This document shows positions 54,736 to 63,912 of a DNA stretch of 64,000 bases, piece by piece. Each line of letters begins with the position of its first letter. Position 1 is the first letter of the stretch. The stretch is from Asterias amurensis (lineage: Eukaryota > Echinodermata > Asteroidea > Forcipulatida > Asteriidae): the NCBI RefSeq assembly GCF_032118995.1, contig NC_092666.1, positions 12,536,501 to 12,600,500 of the forward strand. The letters run 5' to 3'. Position numbers and translations under genes: made by a program. The notes under the pieces were generated by a model. That model saw only the letters and a list, made by a program, of their open reading frames with translations, was not told the origin of the DNA and did not search any database.

Positions 54736-54944
54736 AGGTTTAGATCTAGACTTTTCGAACGTATATTCTGCTCGTCTATAGGACCATAGTTTAAAAAAAA
54801 TCAGTAAAAGACGTATACTTTCATATTATTAAAAGTTTGCTTCCAAGTATTTACAGTTAATATTTTAAAAACACGTCAATGGCTGTCGGAACTCTACAGT
54901 TTAGCCACATAATTTGTTGGTGCTTAATCGAACATTGTTTTTTT

Positions 54945-55327
54945 TTTTAAGGCAATGGCACTATGGGTAATTGTCAAAAACTGGTCTTCACAGTTGGTGA
55001 ACATATGCATAAAACAACAAACCTGTGAAAATTTGAGCCCAATCGGTTGTTGAAGTTTCGAGATATTAATGAAAGAGAAAAAAAAATACCCTTGTTGCAA
55101 CATGGTCACACGAAGTTGTGTGCTTTCATCTGATTGATTCCGAGACCTCAAATTCTAAATCTGGGGTATCGAATATTACTTCTTTCTCGAAAACCACGTC
55201 ACTTCAGAGGTAGCCGTTTCTCATAATGCTTCATACAATCAACCTCTACCCATTATCTCGTTACCAAGTAAAAATATGATAATACTTTATTTTGAGTAAT
55301 TACCGATAGTGTCCACTACTTTTAACG
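54945..55327 (-). repeat. Family A element
   Basis: TTTAAGGCAATGGCACTATGGG opens and ATAGTGTCCACTACTTTTAA closes, with worn ends. Confidence 0.75.
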
Positions 55328-55466
55328 TCAGATTTAGCTGAACACATGTTCCCCGTATGAATGCATATGGGTCTCTTTCGGCATATACCTACGCTGTTAA
55401 AACAACATTGCTTTATTAAGCTTTTTAAGTTGGCATAATAAATGTATAATTTCAGTCTCTGAAGTT

Positions 55467-55845
55467 AAAGGCAGTGGGCACTATACATGTTGATTACTCA
55501 ATATAATTACTAGCATAAAACCCTATACTACTTGGTAAGGAGTAATAGAGAACTGTTGATGGTATAAAACCTTGTGAGAAGCGGCTCCCTCTGAAGTGAC
55601 GTATAGTTATCGATAAAGAAGTAGTTTTCAACGAATATGATTTCGATACGTCAGAATTAGATTTTGAGGTCTCGAAATCAAGCATCTGAATGCACACAAT
55701 TTCGTGTGACAAGGGTGTTTTTTCTTGCGTTATTAACTCGCAACTTCAACGACCAATTGAGCTCAAATTTTCACAGGTTTGTTATTTTATGCACAATGTT
55801 GAGATACTAGTCTTTGACAATTACCATTAGTTTCCAGTATCTTAA
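55467..55845 (+). repeat. Family A element
   Basis: GTTAAAGGCAGTGGGCACTATA opens. The right end CCATTAGTTTCCAGTATCTTAA is worn. Confidence 0.75.
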
Positions 55846-56005
55846 AAAAAAAAAACTTATGGATTTATAGCAGAATCTAACGTTCTTTAAGATTCGTTCT
55901 CTGTTTTGTGCTGGGTAGTTTTTGCCAAGTTGAAGATATTTGTTTCAGTATCAACTCGTTATATGACGCAGTTTCTCAGATTTTTTAATGAAAATAAAGT
56001 TAAAA

Positions 56006-56335
56006 TTATCGCACTTCCCTTATTTTCATGGTGCAACTCTTCAAGGAATAGTAAAAGCCACATATTGCTTTCCACTGAATTCCCTGTCCGTGACCAACTC
56101 CGCTGTGGGTGTAATATTTACCATTAAGGTGTGCTTTAAAACAGGATTCGAACCACCAGTCACTTTCTTTGTTAATTGCACAGTTAAAGTTGATATTGTC
56201 ATTGTCTTGGTCCTTTGTTGTGAATGGACAGCCGTCATGATAAAGCATTGAATCACCAACCGTGCTTTTCGTGTCATATGAGCCGATATGTAGAGTATAC
56301 AGGTTACCATGCAATGCCTCAAATTCAGTTCATGT
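56006..56335 (-). pseudogene. Remnant of a further FReD, C-terminal half only
   Basis: The frame reads GNLYTLHIGSYDTKSTVGDS and on to WWFESCFKAHLNGKYYTHSG and SLKSCTMKIREVR with a normal stop. It is much closer to the FReD of gene 2 than to either FReD of gene 3, which ends only about 20 bases away. The signal peptide, PAN module and first half of the FReD are absent, and I see no acceptor that would make it an alternative last exon. A truncated gene copy is the simplest reading. Confidence 0.8.
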
Positions 56336-56356
56336 TTTCTCACTGATCACCGTCAC

Positions 56357-58429
56357 TTAGACTTCTCGTATTTTCATGTTGCATTCTTTCAAGGAGTAAA
56401 AATACCCAAAGCCAAAACCCCACTGGACCCCCCACGAGTCGGCCACATTTGGGTATGAAAAGTAACGTCCATTGAGATGAGCGTGAAAACATGCAGTAAA
56501 CCACCAGCCACCTTCCCATTTCCTTGCACAGTTCCCTAGCAAGTATGCATCGTTATCGCGATCGCTCGTTGTGAATGAATACCCATTATGGTGGGTCATC
56601 GAGTCGCCTGTTGTACTACGAGTATCATATAAGCTGACAGTGATTCTGTACTCGTTACCAGATATAGCAAACCTCTTGTAAAGGGCCCACCGAGAGAAAC
56701 CATTCCAGTCAGTCAACTCAACACGTAGGTGCCATTGTCCAGTCGCAGTTAATGTACGCAGAATGTCATTGCCCAGCCAGAACTCACCGTTGAGATCCCC
56801 AAACCCTGCTTGGTATTCAGCCCAGTTGCGGTAAAAGTTAACAGAGCCATCTTGTCTTCTCTGGAACAAGATCCAGCCTCCACCGTCGGTCTCCATATCG
56901 CAGTACACCTGGACGCCCTCTGGCAGACCATCGGGGTAGATTGTGTATTGTCCATTGTCGTCATTTGTACCTGATAACAGTAACTCTTTGCAGCTTTTGT
57001 AGGTACCTGGTGGGTTTGTTAGTCCATTTGCCTCTTCAGCCTCTTCTTCTCGTATTTTCATGTGGCATTTTTTAAAGGAGTAGCCAACCCCAAAACCAGA
57101 CAGCCACTGAATCCCCCAGTAGTAGGCCACATTTGGGTTTGAAAAATATCGGCCGTTGAGATGAGACTCCAAACAGTTATTAAACCACCAGGCACCTTCC
57201 CATATCCTTGCACAGTTATTATTAAAATATGCATCGTTGTCATTGTCGCCAGTTGTGAACGAATACCCGTTATGGTGTGCCATCATTGAGTCGCTTGCTG
57301 TACTAAGAGTATCATATAAGCTGACAGTGATTCTGTACTCGTCACCAGATATGGCAAACCTCTTGTAAAGGGCCCACCGAGAGAAACCATTCCAGTCAGT
57401 CAACTCAACACGTAGGTGCCATTGTCCAGTCGCAGTTAATGTACGCAGAATGTCGTTGCCCAGCCAGAACTCACCATTGAGATCGCCAAACCCTGCTTGA
57501 TATTCAGCCCAGTTGCGGTAAAAGTTAACAGAGCCATCTTGTCTTCTCTGGAACACGATCCAGCCTCCACCGTCGGTCTCCATATCGCAGTACACCTGGA
57601 CGCCCTCTGGCAGACCATCGGGGTAGATTGTGTATTGTCCATTGTCAGTACCTGATAGTTGTAAATCTTTGCAGCTTTTGAAGGTAGCAGTTGACGCGAC
57701 TTGTTTTGTCGTTTCTGCTGAAGTGTCAGTTACCATTGGTGTCGTCGGTGCTTGAGTGTTAGTAGCAGCAGGGGATGTGACATCGGTGTCAGGGGACATT
57801 GGTGTCGTCAGTGCTTGAGTATCAGTAGCAGCAGATGATGCCGAAGTGTCAGGGGACTTTGGTGTCGTCGTCGTTGTTGCGTGAGTGTCATCAGCAGCAG
57901 AGGATGTGACCTCGATGTCTTGTGACACTGGTGTCGTCGGTGCTCCAGTATCAATAGCGGCAGAGGATGTGACTTGTTTCGTCATTTCTGCTGAAGTGCC
58001 AGGGGACATTGTTGTCGACGGTGCTTGATTGTAGCTATCTGCAATCGTGGGTGTTGTAACCATTGCTGAAACTGTTTCGTCGATTGATTTAGTTTCAAAT
58101 TTTGTAAGAAACTTAGTGTCCACATTCTCTTCATAATAGACACTTCCCAGGAGATGGACCAAGTCATCAGGGTTGTTGGATCTGGTTGCATTATTCAACA
58201 CACAAAGATGTGTACTGGGGTGGTAGTTGAATGAATGACATTGGGGGCTGATGGCGCAGTCTCGACCACACAGCACAGGAGAAGCAACAGTCTTCCACTG
58301 AAAACCATGGCTCTTCAAGATCTGATTGTTTGCTGAGTAGTAGTGTGAGATCAGTTTTCGGTCATTACATCCAGAAAGACAACCGTGTACACAAACTGCT
58401 AAGAAGATAACTGCAAACGCGTCTCTCAT
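56357..58429 (-). CDS. FReD gene 3: PAN-like, Thr-rich stalk, two tandem fibrinogen domains, 690 aa
   Basis: An intronless frame. I place the start at 58429 (third Met of the open frame) because it shares the TTCACCATG context and the leader alignment with gene 2. Residues 1-20 are the leader. About 21-105 is the PAN/apple-like module (PVLCGRDCAISPQCHSFNY). About 106-248 is a Thr/Ser/Ala/Pro repeat stalk. FReD 1 spans 250-461, an acidic linker 462-477, and FReD 2 478-690. The FReDs are nearly identical over their first 110 residues (about two changes) but differ at about 28 of 87 positions afterwards, around the calcium loops (GDNDND against SDRDND) and the WWF...C pocket. Two FReDs in one secreted chain should raise avidity or widen specificity (inference). 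It is closely related to gene 2 and lies in opposite orientation to it. Confidence 0.92.
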   Translation of the reverse strand: MRDAFAVIFLAVCVHGCLSGCNDRKLISHYYSANNQILKSHGFQWKTVASPVLCGRDCAISPQCHSFNYHPSTHLCVLNNATRSNNPDDLVHLLGSVYYEENVDTKFLTKFETKSIDETVSAMVTTPTIADSYNQAPSTTMSPGTSAEMTKQVTSSAAIDTGAPTTPVSQDIEVTSSAADDTHATTTTTPKSPDTSASSAATDTQALTTPMSPDTDVTSPAATNTQAPTTPMVTDTSAETTKQVASTATFKSCKDLQLSGTDNGQYTIYPDGLPEGVQVYCDMETDGGGWIVFQRRQDGSVNFYRNWAEYQAGFGDLNGEFWLGNDILRTLTATGQWHLRVELTDWNGFSRWALYKRFAISGDEYRITVSLYDTLSTASDSMMAHHNGYSFTTGDNDNDAYFNNNCARIWEGAWWFNNCLESHLNGRYFSNPNVAYYWGIQWLSGFGVGYSFKKCHMKIREEEAEEANGLTNPPGTYKSCKELLLSGTNDDNGQYTIYPDGLPEGVQVYCDMETDGGGWILFQRRQDGSVNFYRNWAEYQAGFGDLNGEFWLGNDILRTLTATGQWHLRVELTDWNGFSRWALYKRFAISGNEYRITVSLYDTRSTTGDSMTHHNGYSFTTSDRDNDAYLLGNCARKWEGGWWFTACFHAHLNGRYFSYPNVADSWGVQWGFGFGYFYSLKECNMKIREV

Positions 58430-58542
58430 GGTGAAATAGTTCATGTTGATCAAGCATAAAAAAGAATGATGATGTTCAGTGGCCTACATGACCCAACTGT
58501 AAAAGGCCGTTTAGTATTGATTGAAAACTTGTAGTCGTGCGG

Positions 58543-58596
58543 TTATGTGGTGTTTGCATCCACGACGACAACGATAACTACAAACATCCCTCTCAT
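58543..58596 (-). other. Duplicated leader start upstream of FReD gene 3 (17-codon upstream frame)
   Basis: The minus strand contains a second CACCACATGAGAGGG context giving MRGMFVVIVVVVDANTT then stop. It arises from a tandem duplication of about 165 bases that includes the beginning of the coding region. If transcription begins at the TATA element at 58973, this ATG precedes the real one and could act as an upstream open reading frame. Confidence 0.55.
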
Positions 58597-58967
58597 GTGG
58601 TGAAATAGTTCATGATAAACAAGCATAACAGAACAGTGATGTTCAGTCTAAATAACCTACCGTTCAGTATGTTTTTAGAATCAACCATGCAGATAACCAC
58701 TCTGTAATCATGTGTGGTGAATGCATCCAAGCTACACAAAGAGTATTATTTTGGTTTTATATTTACACCAATATAATGCGTCACTCAAGGAGTTACAATT
58801 CTCGTGTGCAGCTACCACCCACAATGTGATTGATCAAACTTGTTGGAAAATTCATTGGCACTATTCCCTCCGTCTTCACGAAGCTTGGGCGAGTGCAGCA
58901 GGACAGCATACAGCTTTACACGCAGCTTTGATCTTGTTGTGGTGTAGCTGTCTGGATTTGTGTCTAG

Positions 58968-58973
58968 TTTATA
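58968..58973 (-). promoter_or_regulatory. TATA box of FReD gene 3
   Basis: The minus strand reads GGGTATAAACTAG. Downstream, ATCAAAGCTGCGTG-containing sequence aligns with the region upstream of gene 2 (near 46780), which supports a conserved core promoter. The start codon is about 540 bases away. Confidence 0.55.
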
Positions 58974-59029
58974 CCCGAAGCGCCCAATAGAGAGAGACTT
59001 CATCGAGCCTTGCTGCTGAAGTAGCACTT

Positions 59030-59385
59030 GATACAACACATTCCATTGACCATGGTAATCATGCGTCAACAACACGTCATGAATATTCAACGATCATTAA
59101 GAATCAGAGTCACGACAAGGCTGTGCGTTAATACTCCATTGGCCAGTGAAATCATACGTCAACACGTCATGAATATTCAACGATAGAGTCACAGCAAGGA
59201 TATGCGTCAATACTCCATTGGCCAGGGGAATCACACGTCATGCAGATTATTCAACGGATTTTTTTAATAAGAAACACGGTTAAAGCGAGGAGGTGCATCA
59301 ATACTTCTTCTCCCAATCCATACCAGGGAAATTATACGTCGATGAATATTTAGCGATCAATTCAGAAACACACTAAATTAAAGCC
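59030..59385 (-). promoter_or_regulatory. Tandem CCAAT/TGACGT units upstream of FReD gene 3
   Basis: Four units on the minus strand follow the order CGTTGAATATTCATGACGTG, then ATTTCACTGGCCAATGGAG, then TATTGACGCA. They are homologous to the array upstream of gene 2 and lie just beyond the TATA element, so the array probably acts as an upstream activating region. Confidence 0.6.
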
Positions 59386-59525
59386 ATTGCACACTTTCGG
59401 TACAGAATTTTGTTTTTAAGGATCACAGATTTACAAATAACTTACATGGTTTACAGAAGGTAATGGTGAAAGACTTATCTTGAAATATTATTCAATGAAA
59501 AGCCTTACTCAATTCTCGATAGCGG
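59373..59525 (+). repeat. Family K fragment
   Basis: TTAAAGCCATTGCACACTTTC and CAGAAGGTAATGGTGAAAGAC match the family K copy at 44073. The right half is absent. Confidence 0.7.
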
Positions 59526-60014
59526 GAATTTACACACACGCCTCCAGAAGCTTCTGCGAATTTGAATGCTCTGATGAATATTTTTAAACTGAGTGATTAT
59601 TTTGTTAAATCGAATGACGCAACATTACATTAGACTAATCATAAAACGAAATCAATTGACCCTTTTCAGTAGCATTTGATTTCGCGCAATAGAATAGCTT
59701 GATGGTTAATAAATTGGCTGCTCTTTTTCCGAAATTGACCGAGAAAATTTATATTAAGCGATCATTTACAAACGAATTTAAAGCAAATACGTTTTTAAAT
59801 TAAAATAAAAATAATTAATTTCTGTTGCAATACGGCAGGAGGATATTCGGTCAATGCCATCCTCTGTTGCATTTCAATATCACGTTGTAATAATTTAGTT
59901 TCCAATTATACCATATTATTTTTCTCGCCACAATGGCGGGGGGTTTAAAAATAGCTAGTAATTTTTAACCCAGAATTCTTAATTTAATTTCTGACCACGA
60001 TGTACGTGTACACA
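59526..60014. other. Gene-free interval
   Basis: AT-rich. No gene or repeat ends identified. Confidence 0.35.
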
Positions 60015-60540
60015 TTAAAGGCACTGTACACTATTGGTAATTACTCAAAACAAGTATACAAACTAACACTGCAAAAAGTGACGTATAGTTATTGAGAAAT
60101 AGGTGACTTCTCACTCAAATAATAAATAATTATTTGAGCCTGAGGAAGACCTCAGGCCTGAAAGCTCACAAGTTTGCCACAGAGGTGTTTTTTCTTCCCA
60201 GATTGTTATGTTTTGCGCATACTATTGGAATTCACCAAGTGAGAATACCGGGCCTAATTCAATAGAGCTGCTAAGCCACAAAGTAATGTGCTTAGCATGA
60301 TATTTCTTCCTTGATAAAAACAGGATTACCAACCGAAATTTTAGTTTTTTGCCTATTGCTTGTTGATGGTATTCAGCCGTTGTTTGCTTATCCTGAAAAT
60401 CACGCAAACATTTGTTTGGTAATCCTGTTTTTGACAAGAAAGAAATTTCATGCTAAGCAATTTTTGTGCTTAGCAGCTCTATGAAATTGGGCTCTGATCT
60501 TTGACAATTATTACAGAAGGCGTCCATGCCTTTAAAGCTG
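60015..60540 (+). repeat. Family A element carrying a family G element
   Basis: ATTAAAGGCACTGTACACTATT opens. After CCAAGTGAGAATACC a complete family G element intervenes (60250-60494), then TGATCTTTGACAATTATTAC and CATGCCTTTAAAG finish the family A copy. Confidence 0.85.
60250..60494. repeat. Family G element nested in family A
   Basis: GGGCCTAATTCAATAGAGCTGC faces GCAGCTCTATGAAATTGGGC. The interior differs from the 54492 type (AGCACAAAGTAATGTGCTTAG). Confidence 0.85.
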
Positions 60541-60672
60541 GCATAGTTTTGTATTGATTCTCATTTACGTACAGAGCCTAACCACTCGCTTTTTTGCAGA
60601 TGGATAATGTGTGAACACTGGAGATGGATAATGTCACATACTCTTTTATTTTGTAATGCGCCATCATCTTTT

Positions 60673-61065
60673 AAAGACACTGGACACTGTTGGTAATTGT
60701 CAAAAACCAGTCTTCTCACTTGGTGTATCTCAACATATGCATAAAATAACAAACCTGTGAAAATTTGAGCTCGATCGGTCGTCGAAGTTGCGAGAAATGA
60801 ATGAAAGAAAAAAACATGTCGCACCAGAGTCACAGGAAGTTGTGTGCTTTCAGATGCTTGATTTCGAGACCTCAAATTCTAAATCTGAGGTCTCGAAATA
60901 AAACTTGTGGAAAATTACTTCTATCTCGAAAACTACGTCACTTCAGAGGGAGCCGTTTCTCACAATGTTTTATACTATAAACCTCTCCCCACTACTCGTA
61001 ATCAAGAAAGGTTTCATGATAATAATTAGTCTGAATGATTTCCAATAGTGTCCATTGCCTTTAAA
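60673..61065 (-). repeat. Family A inverted-repeat element
   Basis: TTTAAAGACACTGGACACTGTT opens and AATAGTGTCCATTGCCTTTAA closes. The internal palindrome around GACCTCAAATTCTAAATCTG is intact. Confidence 0.88.
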
Positions 61066-61697
61066 GGGTTTTGATACCTTGTATTATGAAGTTTTTGGCC
61101 ATGACATGAATCCCAACTCGCTGTGAATGTCAGATGTAGAATATAATTTACCTGAGAAGTTTCAGCTTTATAAGTCAGTCAAGTGTTTGAGAAGAAAAAA
61201 AAGTGAAAATCACAGAGCAATGTTGTGAAATCGACTTCAGAATTATTATTAATTGCAATTATATAGATAGGAGGGCATTATTTTGTCTAAAAAATTAATA
61301 GCAAAGCTAGTTTACAACTTTGCTCCCATTATAACACCCCACAGTTACCATCAGACCGTGTTGAAATTTTATTTGACACCCTCCATTTTCAGTTGCTTTA
61401 AAACCACGCTATACCCTTGAAGTTTAGCTTCATCAATAGGTATAGTGTGTGTTTTTTTTTTTCTTCTTTTCGTGTCGTGTGCGGTACTAAAAAATGTTAC
61501 AAACCAGTAAACGAATGGGATTACAAATGAAAAGGTCTTCAACGTAAATAATAATACTTTTTGGACTGCGCATGCTGATGCACAGATGTGGCTTTAAATT
61601 TAAGTGTTGGCCATTTGATTTTAATCATCAGGTTAATTTTAAATGCAGTTACAAATTCTTTAAAAAAAAAGTTAATATTAGAACTACACAGACAATT
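61066..61697. other. Gene-free interval
   Basis: AT-rich, with a T-tract near 61450. Nothing recognised. Confidence 0.35.
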
Positions 61698-62087
61698 TTA
61701 AAATACTACCCAAACACTGAACGTACTTGACTTATAATAGATGTGAAATTTGCATCGGGATAAAGAATATTAATTTTTGGTTTTTACCCATACGCCGATG
61801 TGTGGTAGTCTGGTCCCCTGTCTTTATCCGCAATATTAAAGACAGATTTTGGCTTTACATGTATACGCCAAATTAACTGCAAATATCCAGGATGAAGACC
61901 ATGTGAAATGAATGGGAGGTCAAAGGTGATTATGGACTTGGGTTAAAAGGCGTTATTCACAAGCATCGAAGTTTGACGTCAGATGTTCAGGCTACTAAAA
62001 ATAATGGACATTTGAGGTCATGTAAGACATTTCATTATTGTTGATTTACAAATGTTTTTCTTTTATAGTTCATTCGGTGTTTTTATT

Positions 62088-62470
62088 AAAGGCAGAAGAC
62101 ACTTTCGGTAATTACTCAAAATAATTATTAGCAAAAAACCTTACTTGGTAACGAGTATTTGGGAGAGGTTGATAGTTTAAAACATTGTGAGAAACGGCTT
62201 CCTCTGAAGTTACGAAGTTTTCGAGAAAGAAGTAATTCTCCACGATTTTGATTTCGAGACCTCGCTACTCGATTTTGAGGTACCGAATTCAAGCATACTC
62301 AACGGCGCGCACTACTTCGTGTGACAAGGGTATTTTTTCTTTCATTACTATCACGCAACTTCGAGAACAGCTGAGCTCAAATTTTTACAGTTTTTTTGTA
62401 TGCATATGTTGAGATACACCAAGTGAGAAGACTGGTCTTTGACAATTACCAATAGTGTCCAATGTCATTA
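62088..62470 (+). repeat. Family A element within duplication copy 2
   Basis: ATTAAAGGCAGAAGACACTTTC opens and AATAGTGTCCAATGTCATTAA closes. Confidence 0.85.
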
Positions 62471-62591
62471 ATTTAATGTTAACATGCAACAATACACTTA
62501 TATTAGTATTTTTAACATTTAATTAACATGGTGCATACTTTGTAACTATTTTCTCTTTATTCAATTATATGGCAATAAGAGACTTTCTGGA

Positions 62592-62606
62592 ACACTAGGT
62601 GGCAGC
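62592..62606 (+). promoter_or_regulatory. CTCF-like motif in duplication copy 2
   Basis: ACACTAGGTGGCAGC is identical to the motif at 53413. Confidence 0.35.
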
Positions 62607-63219
62607 AAATTTATCAAGTAATTCTACCGTTCTCAAAATTTTGCACACGCTCCTGAACGATATACAAAAATAGACAGTTCTCTTGGATGGTTCTGTCACA
62701 TAGCGCTCAAAGCCTCCAACTGTTTTTCGCAACAAATATAAATAAGTAATCTTTAAATACAAGAGCATAAAGTAACTGACTAAAATAAATTTCTGTAGAA
62801 CGAAACTCCACAAGTAAAACAAGCTATTTTTAAACGATCAGAGACAATCAACTAAATACTTTTTGTTTATAATCTCATTAAATTGGCCTACATGTGAAAT
62901 GTTTGCATACAGAGCGACGTTAACTGCCAAAAATATAAAATTAAATAAAAAGATACTTGATTTTTGATTATGCGTTTACCATTTCAGTTATCTTTGGGTT
63001 GTTGACACACAACAATAGTTATCAATAAAACCTTTATAATTATAAATAAACCTCTAATAAATCTGATGCCAGTTGAGAAAATTGGGTGTTGTTTATAATT
63101 GCATGACGTCACATTGCAAAACAACTACAAGTGCGTAACAAAGACACATTTCCCTTTCATTAGTTTTTTTCTCGGGCCTGTATCACACGGCCACGACCCT
63201 GCCGGTTTTAAACGGCAGT

Positions 63220-63610
63220 TTAAAGGAACACGTTGCCTTGGATCGGACGAGTTGGTCTTCAAAAAGCGTTTGAAACCGTTTGTTATGAAATGCATATGGT
63301 TGGAAAGATGTTTTAAAAGTAGAATATAATGATCCACAAAGGTTTCACTAAAAGATGCACGGTTTTCATTTCACGTCGCGAACTAACACGGACGGCCATT
63401 TATGGGAGTCAAACATTTGACTCCCATAAATGGCCGACCGTGTTAGTCGACGAAGTAAAAAGAAAACCACGCAATTTCGAGGCATACTTGTGTAGATCAT
63501 TGTATTCTACTTTTACAACATCTTTCTAACCATGACGATTTTATAACAAACGGTTACAGAACGCTTTTCAAGGACCAACTCGATCGATCAAAGACAACGT
63601 GTACCTTTAA
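63220..63610. repeat. Family H foldback element
   Basis: TTAAAGGAACACGTTGCC opens and ACAACGTGTACCTTTAA closes. Central stem as in the other two copies. Confidence 0.88.
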
Positions 63611-63671
63611 GAACCCGTCGCTAACCTTTTATTCCCTTAGTAACCTTGCGGATACAACCACGAGAAAAGCA

Positions 63672-63912
63672 GGGGCCAATTTCATAGAGCTGCTTAAGCA
63701 AAAAAAATCGCTTAAGCACGAAAATAGCTCGCTTATTTTACACATGTTACTGGCCAAAATTTCATGCCATATACATTGCTTATGACTAGTATTTAGCTGT
63801 TGTTTACTTAGCATAACAATTGAGTGGTATCTTGACCGGTAATCTTATTTTACTTAGCAATGAATTTTGCTTTAGCAAAATTTTTGCCTAAGCAGCTCTA
63901 TGAAATTGGGCC
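63672..63912 (+). repeat. Family G inverted-repeat element
   Basis: GGGGCCAATTTCATAGAGCTGC faces GCAGCTCTATGAAATTGGGCCC. Paired with the preceding family H element exactly as in duplication copy 1. Confidence 0.88.

Larger units (their letters stand above)
52511..54823 (+). repeat. Segmental duplication, copy 1 (about 2.3 kb)
   Basis: From TTAAAATACTACCCAAACACTG onward this segment matches 61698-64000 in direct orientation, offset about 9.18 kb. Sampled by eye, the copies differ at roughly 1-3% of bases plus small indels. It includes family A, H and G copies at matching places, so those insertions preceded the duplication. Confidence 0.92.

Noticed and set aside
56135-56160. tRNA B-box-like GGATTCGAACC
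   Set aside because: It is the coding sequence for the FReD WWFESC region read on the other strand. No cloverleaf surrounds it.
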